A DNA stretch of 64,000 nucleotides, from the NCBI GenBank assembly GCA_016722445.1, contig JADKIZ010000006.1, positions 207,795 through 271,794 on the forward strand, written 5' to 3'. This document shows, piece by piece, positions 36,655 through 45,379 of the stretch. Under the pieces are notes generated by a model that was not told where the DNA came from, did no database searches, and was given only the letters and a program-made list of their open reading frames with translations. Positions within the stretch are counted from its first letter, which is position 1. Every line of letters begins with the position of its first letter. The translations under genes and the position numbers were made by a program. The DNA is from Flavobacteriales bacterium. Its GTDB lineage: Bacteria > Bacteroidota > Bacteroidia > Flavobacteriales_D > Sanyastnellaceae.

Positions 36655-37601
36655 TGAATGAGGATAGTGATATCATTCATTTACAACATGCCATCAATCA
36701 ACGGGTGGAACATCCGTTGTTGAATTCCAGGGAAATTATTTTGGACATCAAACGTTGCGATTTGCTTCATCCTGAAGTGAACGGCAATAAGTGGTACAAA
36801 CTGAAGTACAATATTGAACAAGCAAAATCAGAAGGCCATGATACGATCTTGACCTTTGGCGGTCCATACAGCAATCACATTCATGCAACTGCAGCAGCAG
36901 GTAAAATATTCGGATTAAAAACCATCGGCATCATAAGGGGAGAAGAACCACCGCAGTGGAGTGAGACGCTGCGTGATGCGAAGGTTTGTGGAATGCAGTT
37001 GGAGTTTATTACCCGGATGGCCTATGCAGAAAAGGCCACGGAAGATTTTAAAGGATGGCTCCATGAAGTTTATGGTTCCTTTCATCTTGTGCCCGAAGGA
37101 GGTTCCAATTTCCATGGGATAAATGGATGTATGGAAATTCTAACCGACGATGACAAAAAATTTTATGATGTGGTTTGTTGTGCGTGTGGTACAGGAGCAA
37201 CCATGAGTGGAATCACCATGAGTCTCACGGGCGACCAACGGATAGTTGGTTTTCCAGTTTTTAAGGATGGAGAATTTATGAGGGAAGAAGTGAGGAGACA
37301 TCTGGAGTATTTTTTAATGGATAAAAATGCTGCCGATGAAATGATGCAGGCCTGTGATTTTATCACGCGATTTCATTTTGGTGGTTATGCCAAATGGAAT
37401 GATGAATTGATCACATTCATGCAACAATTTCGTGTTTTGCACAAGATACCCTTGGATCAGGTGTATACCGGAAAATTGATGTATGGCGTTATGAAGTTGA
37501 TCGAAGAATCTTATTGGAAGCCCCAAACCAAAGTCCTGGTCATTCATAGTGGTGGGCTTCAAGGTAGAATTCCGGAATTGTTGCGAAACGATTTGGCCTG
37601 A
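36651..37601 (+). CDS. ACC deaminase / D-cysteine desulfhydrase family PLP enzyme
   Basis: A 316-residue protein starting at ATG 36651, overlapping the subtilase stop (ATGA). Family marks are N-G-N-K-W-Y-K-L-K-Y-N (PLP lysine), T-F-G-G-P-Y-S-N-H (phosphate contact), L-V-P-E-G-G-S-N and C-A-C-G-T-G-A-T-M-S-G near the PLP tail site. The family splits ACC or D-cysteine; Bacteroidota members near 310 residues are mostly annotated as desulfhydrases, but residue rules alone do not settle the substrate. Cytoplasmic; coupling to a secreted protease is probably only transcriptional. Confidence 0.88.
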   Translation: MMNEDSDIIHLQHAINQRVEHPLLNSREIILDIKRCDLLHPEVNGNKWYKLKYNIEQAKSEGHDTILTFGGPYSNHIHATAAAGKIFGLKTIGIIRGEEPPQWSETLRDAKVCGMQLEFITRMAYAEKATEDFKGWLHEVYGSFHLVPEGGSNFHGINGCMEILTDDDKKFYDVVCCACGTGATMSGITMSLTGDQRIVGFPVFKDGEFMREEVRRHLEYFLMDKNAADEMMQACDFITRFHFGGYAKWNDELITFMQQFRVLHKIPLDQVYTGKLMYGVMKLIEESYWKPQTKVLVIHSGGLQGRIPELLRNDLA

Positions 37602-37714
37602 AGATTTTCAAGGAATATCTGCGATCTCTTTGTTCTACCAACAACTGTTTAGATGATTTTCTTGAATCGATGGACTCTGAAAGTAAATTGTCATCTACAA
37701 ATCCAAATTGAAGC

Positions 37715-37752
37715 AAAAAAAATTCCGCGACCGTTGCCGCGGAATTTTTTTC
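37715..37752. terminator. bidirectional terminator between convergent genes
   Basis: AAAAAAAATTCCGCG / CGCGGAATTTTTTT-type stem with A-run and T-run flanks, lying between the plus-strand deaminase (ends 37601) and the minus-strand EnvC-like gene (ends 37929). Confidence 0.8.
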
Positions 37753-37928
37753 CCTTGGAAGTCCATACACTTCAAAGGATACACTTTGTTCTAGCCCTTG
37801 TTTCCTTCGTATGGAGGAATTACCCTAACGAGGATGATAGAGCGAATGAAATGCGGGTTAAATACGTATACAATTTTTTGGGATGAAATTCCATATGATG
37901 TTGTCGAACTACAAACCTAGCGGGATGA

Positions 37929-39251
37929 TTATTTTTTCTTCATCCACATTTCTGGGTTTTGTGCACTTCCGCCTTCGCTACCCACTTTCCAAACTTCGAA
38001 GTGTAACGTGTGCTCTTCTCCGTCAAACATCACTGTTCCGATTTTTTGTCGTGTGTTCACTTTATCACCCACTTTAACAACAACATCAGATAGACCTGAA
38101 TAGACTGTTTTATATGAGCCATGTGTGATGATAATGTTCTGTCCGGCACCGGGAATGGAAAACACAGATGAAACTGTTCCTCCGAAAACAGCATTCGCTG
38201 ATGCGTTTTTCTCCGTGGTAAAGTCTACACCATTGTTATTTACAGTGACTTGGTCCAGCGATGGATGTTGGTGTTTACCAAAATGAGAGGTAATCACACC
38301 TGCACTGATGGGCCAGGGGAGAAGGCCTTTGTTTTTTTCAAAGTCAGTGTTGATCAAGACCGTTTCCGGCGCAAGTTCCAGTTTGGTGCTTTTCGATGTT
38401 GATGATGTTGCTGCAGTACTGGTTGTCGTTGTTTTGTTGGCCGCGGCATTTTTCTTGCGTTCTTCTTCCTTTCTCACATTTTCCTTTCGGATTTCTTCGG
38501 CAATGATTTCTTGAATTTTGGAGGTCAGTCGGTCGCGATCCGCTTTTTGTTTTTTCTGTTGATCCCTGAGTTTGTTTTCTTCACTCTTCAACTCAGTGAG
38601 TTTTTTCTGTTGTTCTACTTTATTGGCCTCCATCTCTTGTTTCTCTTGGGCCTTTTTTTCTGCGAGTGTCAACTTATTGGTTTTGCTTTGTTCAAGTTGA
38701 CTCACATTGATGGTGATTTCCTGTTGTTTATCTGAAATGAGGTTGGCTTGTTTTTTTCGCACTTCCGCATATCGTTGAGTCATCTTCATGCGTTTATATG
38801 CTTGATAAAAATTTTCAGAAGAAAATACATACATCAATTTATCGTAACTACTGCGGTTGCGATAGGCTTGATAAATCATTTTGCCATATTCTTCTTTCAT
38901 CGAACTTACTTGTTGGCCGAGCGTTTCGATGTCTTTGTTTTTCACTTCTATCTCACCATCGATTTCAGAAATGTCATGGTTGATATTGGCCAATAATTTT
39001 TCGCGATAAGCCAATTGTTCATTGAGCATCTGCACCTGGCTTGTAGTCGATTTCTGTTGTTTCTCAGATTCCTTCAGGAGCTTTTTTGTCATCTCAATTT
39101 GCTCATTCAATTCATCGCGCTGTTTCTGAAGTTGTTTTTTGGTTTGAGAAAAGGAGTCACTGGATGTCCCCAGGACAAGGGCCAAAGTAGTTGCAATCAC
39201 CAAACCAATCAGAGTGAATTGACGCAGAGAAATATGAAAGTTTGATTTCAT
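37929..39251 (-). CDS. EnvC-like murein hydrolase activator (M23 fold)
   Basis: A 440-residue protein starting at ATG 39251, before the signal peptide (L-I-G-L-V-I-A-T-T-L-A-L-V). Residues 40-280 are a long charged coiled coil (E-Q-I-E-M-T-K-K-L-L-K-E). The C-terminal LytM domain has S-H-F-G-K-H-Q-H-P and V-D-F. The zinc ligands are altered: N-N-G-V-D lacks the first His, and T-L-H-F-E lacks the first His of H-x-H. A degenerate LytM domain plus coiled coil is the EnvC design, which activates amidases at the division site. Last gene of a four-gene operon (2 bp from the previous stop). Confidence 0.88.
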   Translation of the reverse strand: MKSNFHISLRQFTLIGLVIATTLALVLGTSSDSFSQTKKQLQKQRDELNEQIEMTKKLLKESEKQQKSTTSQVQMLNEQLAYREKLLANINHDISEIDGEIEVKNKDIETLGQQVSSMKEEYGKMIYQAYRNRSSYDKLMYVFSSENFYQAYKRMKMTQRYAEVRKKQANLISDKQQEITINVSQLEQSKTNKLTLAEKKAQEKQEMEANKVEQQKKLTELKSEENKLRDQQKKQKADRDRLTSKIQEIIAEEIRKENVRKEEERKKNAAANKTTTTSTAATSSTSKSTKLELAPETVLINTDFEKNKGLLPWPISAGVITSHFGKHQHPSLDQVTVNNNGVDFTTEKNASANAVFGGTVSSVFSIPGAGQNIIITHGSYKTVYSGLSDVVVKVGDKVNTRQKIGTVMFDGEEHTLHFEVWKVGSEGGSAQNPEMWMKKK

Positions 39252-39252
39252 T

Positions 39253-40194
39253 TTACAGTGAATCTTTTCGGATGTAGTCTTCAGGTATTTCAAAAGGAAA
39301 ATCATAAGGTTTGCCTGTACTGATTTTCGTAATTTCAAAATTCAGTTCTTGTTGTGCTGATGGATTATTCAATATCAAACGACATTGTGAAGGATATATT
39401 TGATCTTCATTCAACTGGAATTCTGAGTAATGCAATTCCATTGTCCTTTGTTTGATGAGATCGTTGAATACCGATTTTATGAGTCGGAAATGTTCCGGTT
39501 CAACCCAATAACGCGAGATGATCATACCATCTTCTTCATCTACTCTTTTGAGTGTGCGTTGATATCTCGGATCATTGGGGTTTACCACAATGGTATCGTC
39601 TTCAAGTCTGCGATCATCCACCCCAACCACGCGTCTTACACGTCGCTTGTATTTTGAAATGAGCAGGTAAGATTCATTTTCTGTTTCACTGCGAAATCTT
39701 CCTTCATCTTTTTCCAACCCGATGGCGTTGCCCACAAGTATGTCCTGGAGCATATCGAAATCAAGACCAACACCAATCAGTTTATTGATGTCTTCAAAAG
39801 TGCCGAGGTAATAGAATTTATTTTCTGGAATCTTCGAGAGATATTTCAGACTATCAGGCGTCACCAACATCCGGATCATTTCGATGCCAAGTGCCGGTGT
39901 AATCGAAATCCAGACAGCACTGTCCTTTTTCATTCTGATGGTCGCTTTAAAGCCCTGTGTTTCGCCCATCACCATGTATTCAGCATCTACTTTCATGCCT
40001 GCCCATTCGAAGTCAAATTTGTTTTCTTCGTAATGTCTGAGCAGAAATCCTGCGGTTCTGTTTCTGAGTGGATCTTTTTTAACGGTGTCCTTTTTGCTTT
40101 TGCATGCAATCAGGAACAAAGCGGCGATCATAAAAGTCAAGAAGACTTTTAAGGAACCTATTGAAGAGGAATTTTGTCTTTCGGCTGTGTACAA
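39253..40194 (-). CDS. DUF4292 lipoprotein
   Basis: A 313-residue lipoprotein (signal ends F-L-I-A-C, lipobox L-I-A-C). The body fits DUF4292, a LolA/LolB-like beta-sheet pattern: F-D-F-E-W-A-G-M-K-V-D-A-E-Y, S-A-V-W-I-S-I-T-P-A-L-G-I-E-M and R-M-L-V-T-P-D-S-L-K-Y-L. Such proteins are thought to shuttle or hold lipid-like ligands in the periplasm, by fold analogy only. It is placed between a TPR lipoprotein and the EnvC-like protein with only 2 bp on each side, so it belongs to that envelope unit. Confidence 0.82.
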   Translation of the reverse strand: MYTAERQNSSSIGSLKVFLTFMIAALFLIACKSKKDTVKKDPLRNRTAGFLLRHYEENKFDFEWAGMKVDAEYMVMGETQGFKATIRMKKDSAVWISITPALGIEMIRMLVTPDSLKYLSKIPENKFYYLGTFEDINKLIGVGLDFDMLQDILVGNAIGLEKDEGRFRSETENESYLLISKYKRRVRRVVGVDDRRLEDDTIVVNPNDPRYQRTLKRVDEEDGMIISRYWVEPEHFRLIKSVFNDLIKQRTMELHYSEFQLNEDQIYPSQCRLILNNPSAQQELNFEITKISTGKPYDFPFEIPEDYIRKDSL

Positions 40195-40196
40195 AA

Positions 40197-41972
40197 TCAG
40201 TCGATTATTTTTTGTTGCTGAATTTTTTGCTGAATATTCTTTCCCGCTCCGCCAAACTTCTCAGCTTCTTTCCACTTAAGAACAGCATCTTCAGTTCTAC
40301 CAAGGCGGAAGAGCACATCTCCCAGATGTTCGAATAACTCTCCATTTGATTCATCGTGTTCGATGGCGCGTTGAATCCAGGTGAGTGCATCGTTGTATTT
40401 TCCTTGCTGATAAAGAATCCATCCATAGGTGTCTTCGAAAGAAGCAACACCCGGATTTAACTCATTGGAACGGGCCGACATGATGGCCGCTTTGTCGAGT
40501 TTCGTTTTTCTCAACGATAGATAATAAGCGTAATTATTGAGTACATAAACATTTTGCGGATCCAGTTTCAAAGCGGATTCAAACGCGTCATCTGATTTTT
40601 CATGTTGACCCAGATAATGATAACACTCCCCTAATGAGGAATAGAGGCGAAGCAATAAGATGTCATTATCTACCACCAGTTCCTTTCCTAAAGAATAAAC
40701 TCCTGCTGCTTTGCTATAGTCATTCAATTTTTGATGTGCTACACCATTGTAGTAGTAGAACTCAGGCATGGTCGGAAAAATGCTGATGGCTTTTTCGCTG
40801 TCATTTGCCATAGATGAAAAGTCCATCAATTCGGACTGGATCAGCAATACCTGTTCCCAGATCAATCTGCGTGATTGATCCAATAACAAGGACTTTTGAT
40901 ATTCCAACAAAGCTTCCGCTTTCTTTCCATCGCGGTAGTAAAAATCCCCCGTCATCGCATAAATCACAGCATCATTCGGATGAACTTTTCTCGCAAGGTC
41001 CACAAGCTCATAGGCTTGTGGTAAAAATTCTTTGCGTACATCCGTGAGTTGAAGATAGCGCGCAAGTACTCCAATCTTCAGATCAACTTTTACATCTGAG
41101 GATGCAAATGCAATCTTCAATTCATCGTAAGATTTTTTATCATCTCCTTTGGCTGCGTAGTATTCAGAAAGTTGAAAATGCACCATGCCGTTTCCGGGAT
41201 CTGATTTCACCATTTGTTCCAAAGCATATTCAGCTTTTTCCTGGTGACCTATAGATTGATAAAACTGTGCCGCCATTCCCCAGTAGCGTGGCTCTTCGGG
41301 ATATGCAGTTGCTAATTTTTCCAATTCAGCGCCTGCTTTATCGTTGTCTTTGAGCTCAAGATAAAGTTGGTGTTTTTGAATGCTCAATTCTTCATAGGGT
41401 CCAGTTTTTTTCTCCAGCACATCATAAGTGGCAATGGCATCCGATTTTTTACCCGCGTAGAGTTGAGCACTGGCCAGTTGATATAAAATATTCGGATCGT
41501 CGGGGTTGAGTTTGGCAACTTCGCGATATGCTTTGATGGCTGCATCATATTTTCCGAGAGCCATTTGGCAATCGCCGTGTAATTGTTGGTACCATGGATT
41601 TGTTTTATCCAACTCTGCACATTTTTTAGCATGTGTCAAAGCGGATTCCGGAGCATTCTTCTGCTCGAGATCCATTTTACCCAATTCGTAATGAACCGCA
41701 GCGCTGTTGGGTTCAATATTTAAACATTCTTCGAAAATGAGATAGGCTTGCTGAAAATTACCACGGGCTTTTTCCAGTTGTGCCTGAAAGAACTTTTCTT
41801 GAAAACGGGTATCGATATCAGGTCGAAGCTGATCTGGTTCTACCTCCCCGCTTTCACCCGGTTTGCCATTGTGTGGTTTTCCACCGGAAGTGGAGTCTTT
41901 GTTTCCTTTACAGGAAAACAGAAGCACAATGGTTGGTGCAAGGAGGATGCGAAAGAGTTTCAGAGATATCAA
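40197..41972 (-). CDS. TPR-repeat lipoprotein
   Basis: A 591-residue protein with a lipoprotein signal (I-V-L-L-F-S-C-K). After a Gly/Lys-rich linker come about a dozen TPR helices pairs with the W/L-G-Y/A-P pattern: A-V-H-Y-E-L-G-K-M-D-L-E, D-P-N-I-L-Y-Q-L-A-S-A-Q-L-Y-A-G, V-Y-V-L-N-N-Y-A-Y-Y-L-S. TPR arrays act as scaffolds. It sits between the sugar nucleotidyltransferase and DUF4292 genes, a gene order repeated in many Bacteroidota, so an envelope assembly role is likely. Confidence 0.85.
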   Translation of the reverse strand: MISLKLFRILLAPTIVLLFSCKGNKDSTSGGKPHNGKPGESGEVEPDQLRPDIDTRFQEKFFQAQLEKARGNFQQAYLIFEECLNIEPNSAAVHYELGKMDLEQKNAPESALTHAKKCAELDKTNPWYQQLHGDCQMALGKYDAAIKAYREVAKLNPDDPNILYQLASAQLYAGKKSDAIATYDVLEKKTGPYEELSIQKHQLYLELKDNDKAGAELEKLATAYPEEPRYWGMAAQFYQSIGHQEKAEYALEQMVKSDPGNGMVHFQLSEYYAAKGDDKKSYDELKIAFASSDVKVDLKIGVLARYLQLTDVRKEFLPQAYELVDLARKVHPNDAVIYAMTGDFYYRDGKKAEALLEYQKSLLLDQSRRLIWEQVLLIQSELMDFSSMANDSEKAISIFPTMPEFYYYNGVAHQKLNDYSKAAGVYSLGKELVVDNDILLLRLYSSLGECYHYLGQHEKSDDAFESALKLDPQNVYVLNNYAYYLSLRKTKLDKAAIMSARSNELNPGVASFEDTYGWILYQQGKYNDALTWIQRAIEHDESNGELFEHLGDVLFRLGRTEDAVLKWKEAEKFGGAGKNIQQKIQQQKIID

Positions 41973-41977
41973 TGCTT

Positions 41978-42982
41978 TTAATCTTTAATAACCGAAAAGT
42001 CCCCAAGGCTGTATTCGGCGGCTTTGCCGATCACCACTGCAGAATTTCCGATCATGGAATTGACAATGTTAACGCCATGTAGCGATGCCGAAGGCAGAAC
42101 GATGCTATTCTTAATAACAGAGCTTTCAACGATCGAGCCATCACCGATGGAAACGCAGGGACCCACCACTGAATTTTTCAGGATAACATTTTTTCCGATA
42201 TAACAAGGTTGAATCACCACACTGTTTTCGGATTTCAGATCGTCTGAAACCCAGTTCTTATCGCGATTGTAGCCAAGATATTTTGTGTTGGTGTCCACCA
42301 TGGCATCTTTATTTCCACAATCCATCCAATCCTGAACGGTTCCCGGAAGAAACTTTGCACCCTTTTTCACCATGTTGCGAAGGGCGTCCGGCAATTGGTA
42401 CTCCCCGCTGTTCATGATCTTATTGTCGATGAGGTATTGAAGTTCCGACCCCAGTTTTTCTCCGTCGTTGAAGTAGTAAATACCAATCATGGCGAGGTCT
42501 GAAACAAATTCCAGTGGTTTTTCACGAAATTCAGTGATGACGCCATTTTCATCCAAGACGACAACGCCGAATTGTCGTGGATCTTCGATTTTTTGAACCC
42601 ATAAAACACCATCTCCAGAGGTATCTAACTTAAAGTCTGCGCGGAACAACGTATCAGCAAAGGCTACAGTCACCGGTCCGGTTAGTGCACTTTTCGCACA
42701 AAGTATGGCGTGGGCTGTACCCAAGGCCTGATCCTGATAATGGATAGTCCCCTTGGCGCCAAGGTTTTCTGCCACACTGATGAGGTGTTTTTCTACAGCA
42801 TCGCCGAATCGGCCTACAACATATGCGATCTCATCCACTTTTTGATTGCTGATGGATACAATGTCTTCGACAAGGCGTTGCACAATAGGTTTCCCCGCAA
42901 TGGGCAGAAGCGGCTTCGCAGTGGTAAGTGTGTGTGGCCTCAGGCGTTTGCCCATACCGGCCATTGGTACTATGATCTTCAT
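41978..42982 (-). CDS. sugar-phosphate nucleotidyltransferase
   Basis: A 334-residue protein starting at ATG 42982, where the signature opens (K-I-I-V-P-M-A-G-M-G-K-R-L-R-P-H-T). The sugar-binding lysine is in A-K-P-L-L-P-I-A-G-K-P-I-V-Q. D-T-L-F-R holds the metal Asp (V-A-F-A-D-T). The last 100 residues form hexapeptide-type turns (I-G-K-N-V-I-L-K-N-S-V-V-G). It charges a hexose-1-phosphate with an NTP for envelope glycans; which sugar (Glc or Man) and which base cannot be decided here. First gene of the operon running to 37929. A TACTTTCG box lies about 21 bp before the start. Confidence 0.87.
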   Translation of the reverse strand: MKIIVPMAGMGKRLRPHTLTTAKPLLPIAGKPIVQRLVEDIVSISNQKVDEIAYVVGRFGDAVEKHLISVAENLGAKGTIHYQDQALGTAHAILCAKSALTGPVTVAFADTLFRADFKLDTSGDGVLWVQKIEDPRQFGVVVLDENGVITEFREKPLEFVSDLAMIGIYYFNDGEKLGSELQYLIDNKIMNSGEYQLPDALRNMVKKGAKFLPGTVQDWMDCGNKDAMVDTNTKYLGYNRDKNWVSDDLKSENSVVIQPCYIGKNVILKNSVVGPCVSIGDGSIVESSVIKNSIVLPSASLHGVNIVNSMIGNSAVVIGKAAEYSLGDFSVIKD

Positions 42983-43072
42983 ATTTTTTAAATAACCCGA
43001 ATGGCGAAAGTACAAACTTGGAAAGCTGAAAAATTCCGGTAAAATCAAGAACTATTCACCGATGTTTGCTCA

Positions 43073-43963
43073 ATGATTTTGTTATTTATTCTAATCCTTT
43101 TCATTCTGCTTTGGCTTGCCTATGGAAGCTTTTGGAAGTCCAGCAATGGTTCCGAGACGCGGGAAGACCAAAGTCTGGATGTGAATATCATCCCCGATTT
43201 ACAACAGCATGTTTCCTTTTACCGGGCATTGAATCCGGAAGAAAAAAAGGTCTTCGAAGAAGAGGTGCATGAGTTTTTGTCTAAGGTCAAGATTGTCGGT
43301 GTAGATACTGAAATTACCGACCTGGACCGCATACTTGTGGCGACCAGCGCAGTGATTCCACTCTTTGCTTTTCGCGAATGGTTTTACAGGAATATTTCTG
43401 TAGTGGAAATTTACCGCGATGCCTTTAATGCAAATTTCGAAACCAATGGTTCTAACAGAAAAATCCTTGGCATGGTCGGCGGTGGCGTAATGAACGGCCG
43501 AATGTCGCTCTCGCAAAAAGCCTTGAGGATGGGATTTTCCAATGAGACGGATAAGCGCAATACGGCGATCCATGAATTTGTGCATCTGCTGGATATGACG
43601 GATGGATCTGCAGACGGCGTACCCACATTGTTGCTCGATAAACACATGTCCTTACCATGGCTGGAATTGATCCGCGAAGGGATTGAAAAAATCAGAAAGA
43701 ATGAATCTGACCTTGATGACTACGGCGGAACCAATGAAGCCGAATTTTTTGCCGTTGCAGCGGAGTATTTTTTTGAAAGACCAGAAATGATGAAGCAGAA
43801 AAATCCTCAGTTGTACGAACTTATGGTGAAAGCTTTTCGCAGGGTACCGGAGTTGGATAGCGATTCCAAAATTCAAATTCCGGGACGGAACGATTTGTGC
43901 TGGTGTGGAAGTGGGAAGAAATATAAAAAGTGTCACGGGAACATTTCGATGGAACAATCATAA
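43073..43963 (+). CDS. membrane-anchored MtfA/M90-like zinc peptidase with SEC-C tail
   Basis: A 296-residue protein. One N-terminal membrane helix (residues 2-18) is followed by the MtfA/Mlc-titration-factor fold: V-A-T-S-A-V-I-P-L-F-A-F, and the zinc site H-E-F-V-H-L-L-D with the distant N-E-A-E-F-F-A-V-A-A-E-Y-F-F glutamate. The last 25 residues are a SEC-C zinc finger (R-N-D-L-C-W-C-G-S-G-K-K-Y-K-K-C-H). MtfA is a gluzincin peptidase that binds the Mlc repressor in E. coli. The added SEC-C motif, known from SecA and other proteins, suggests contact with nucleic acid or ribosome/translocon partners. Confidence 0.85.
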   Translation: MILLFILILFILLWLAYGSFWKSSNGSETREDQSLDVNIIPDLQQHVSFYRALNPEEKKVFEEEVHEFLSKVKIVGVDTEITDLDRILVATSAVIPLFAFREWFYRNISVVEIYRDAFNANFETNGSNRKILGMVGGGVMNGRMSLSQKALRMGFSNETDKRNTAIHEFVHLLDMTDGSADGVPTLLLDKHMSLPWLELIREGIEKIRKNESDLDDYGGTNEAEFFAVAAEYFFERPEMMKQKNPQLYELMVKAFRRVPELDSDSKIQIPGRNDLCWCGSGKKYKKCHGNISMEQS

Positions 43964-43971
43964 CCCGATAC

Positions 43972-43995
43972 CGGACATCGGGTTTAAGGTTTTCC
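43972..43995 (+). terminator. hairpin after the MtfA-like gene
   Basis: AACCCGAT / ATCGGGTT perfect 8-bp arms with a 7-nt loop, 8 bp past the stop codon. The following tract is TAAGGTTTTCC, a weak T-run, so termination is likely but not strong. Confidence 0.6.
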
Positions 43996-44062
43996 TGTAA
44001 CTTTTGACCCAGGATCATCGTCCCAAAGACGCCAATATTTTGTAATCAAATAATATCCATAT

Positions 44063-44545
44063 ATGAAAAACCTCCATTCCATTACACTCGCCATCGCATC
44101 GGTTGCAGTTACAGTCCTTCTCTTTTCATTTACCTCGAAAGCACCTGTTGCACAATACGAATTCACATCTTTCACCGTGGTTGAATCCATCATTCCAAAC
44201 GGAATTGGTCGTTCGAGAATCATCAATGCACTAGAAACTCGCGACTATAAGCAGTTTACTACTGTTCGATCAGAAGAAGACAATGAGCGCAACAAATCAG
44301 ACCGCGATGAAATCCGTGTGAAGAATTTTGAAGAAACCAAGATTTTGAACTTCTTCAATATTGGGGGTATTCGTTTTCAAAATATTGCCGCCAACGACGC
44401 GGTGATCAACAGCAAAGTGAACGACATGTTTGCTCAAGGTTGGGAGATAGTATCTATCACTACCGGTGTTGAAAGCGTGGGAAGCAAAGATGATAGTGAT
44501 GGTATTTACGTAACACGTTTTTACTTCAAACGCATGAAAGCATAA
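44063..44545 (+). CDS. small exported protein of unknown function
   Basis: A 160-residue protein with a signal peptide (hydrophobic residues 7-22, A-V-T-V-L-L-F-S-F). The mature part is charged and strand/helix mixed (Y-E-F-T-S-F-T-V-V-E-S, W-E-I-V-S-I-T-T-G-V-E-S) and ends in a strand with Y-V-T-R-F-Y-F-K-R. The motif W-E-x-V plus a closing aromatic strand resembles DUF4177-like small proteins seen in Bacteroidota, a tentative match. It stands alone, followed by two hairpins. Confidence 0.6.
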   Translation: MKNLHSITLAIASVAVTVLLFSFTSKAPVAQYEFTSFTVVESIIPNGIGRSRIINALETRDYKQFTTVRSEEDNERNKSDRDEIRVKNFEETKILNFFNIGGIRFQNIAANDAVINSKVNDMFAQGWEIVSITTGVESVGSKDDSDGIYVTRFYFKRMKA

Positions 44546-44557
44546 CTTTGGATACTA

Positions 44558-44592
44558 TAAAAAATGGCTCACTTGAGGGTGCGCATTTTTTA
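44558..44592. terminator. hairpin terminator
   Basis: AAAAAATG / CATTTTTT arms with an inner CAC/GTG helix, 12 bp past the stop at 44545. Confidence 0.6.
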
Positions 44593-44618
44593 ATCCATTC
44601 TTTTGATGATGTTTTACA

Positions 44619-44676
44619 TGAACTCAGATTTGAGTTCAATTGAAAAGATGAAAGCGACCCTTAATTGTGTCGCTTT
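44619..44676. terminator. two further inverted repeats before the CAP gene's 3' end
   Basis: TGAACTCA/TGAGTTCA (44619-44638, perfect 8-bp arms, 4-nt loop) and AAAGCGAC/GTCGCTTT (44651-44676, perfect 8-bp arms, 10-nt loop). The second, with A/T-rich flanks, probably terminates the minus-strand CAP gene ending at 44710; the first has no T-run and may be something else. Confidence 0.5.
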
Positions 44677-44709
44677 CCTTTATAATTGATTCAGCGTCCT
44701 TTATTTGTT

Positions 44710-45273
44710 TTAATTGAAAAAATCAAGGACACTTACACGTGCATATTTGGGATGTGGTGCAGTCGCCACACCTATCTGAGACGCTTCTTTGGACAAACAC
44801 ATTTTGCGATGTCCATAGTCAGGTACATTTTCATCAATCAATAGTTGAAGAACAATATTTCTTCCACCAGGGTCTCCATATGCAAGACATTCGCCCCAAT
44901 AGCCAGTAGAACAGGATTTTCGCTTATGTCCTGTCCGCCCATTATGCGACTGTTCCTCTGCAAAGCATTTCGCTAAATCCTGCAATTCGGCATTGTAGGT
45001 TAGTGCTGTCAATGGTTTTTGGACTTTGAGGGTCTGTCTTAAAGTGATATATGGTCTGTCTATTCGAGAGTCATCGTTCACCTCGTATTTCAAAAAGTCT
45101 TGAGGATAAAGACGAACCAGATTGACAAATAAGATCACATCTTTTTCTTCCTGAGACAATGAAGCTACGCTGTCTGCTGTGTTGGCAGATGCGAGCTGTT
45201 CTGCTGTCCATGTTTGTGCCAATAGTGGCACAAATGAGCACAACGTGAATAGTAGCGTGGTAATTCGCTTCAT
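44710..45273 (-). CDS. CAP-domain (SCP-like) secreted protein
   Basis: A 187-residue protein starting at ATG 45273 before a signal peptide (K-R-I-T-T-L-L-F-T-L-C...L-A-Q); a start 30 bp upstream is less likely. CAP marks are I-L-F-V-N-L-V-R-L-Y-P-Q-D-F, L-T-Y-N-A-E-L-Q-D-L-A-K-C, H-N-G-R-T-G-H-K-R, Y-W-G-E-C-L-A-Y-G and P-D-Y-G-H-R-K-M-C-L-S. The His/Glu residues of the CAP cavity are present. These are periplasmic or secreted proteins, often binding lipids or cell-wall parts; activity unknown. Confidence 0.85.
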   Translation of the reverse strand: MKRITTLLFTLCSFVPLLAQTWTAEQLASANTADSVASLSQEEKDVILFVNLVRLYPQDFLKYEVNDDSRIDRPYITLRQTLKVQKPLTALTYNAELQDLAKCFAEEQSHNGRTGHKRKSCSTGYWGECLAYGDPGGRNIVLQLLIDENVPDYGHRKMCLSKEASQIGVATAPHPKYARVSVLDFFN

Positions 45274-45379
45274 GGTTTTTTCCTTGCTGAATGATAACCG
45301 CACAACCTTTCTGCTTATTGTGTGTTGAGTGAAATTGTCAATCGGGAATAACCATTCTTCCCTTTAGTTTGCAAGTTCA

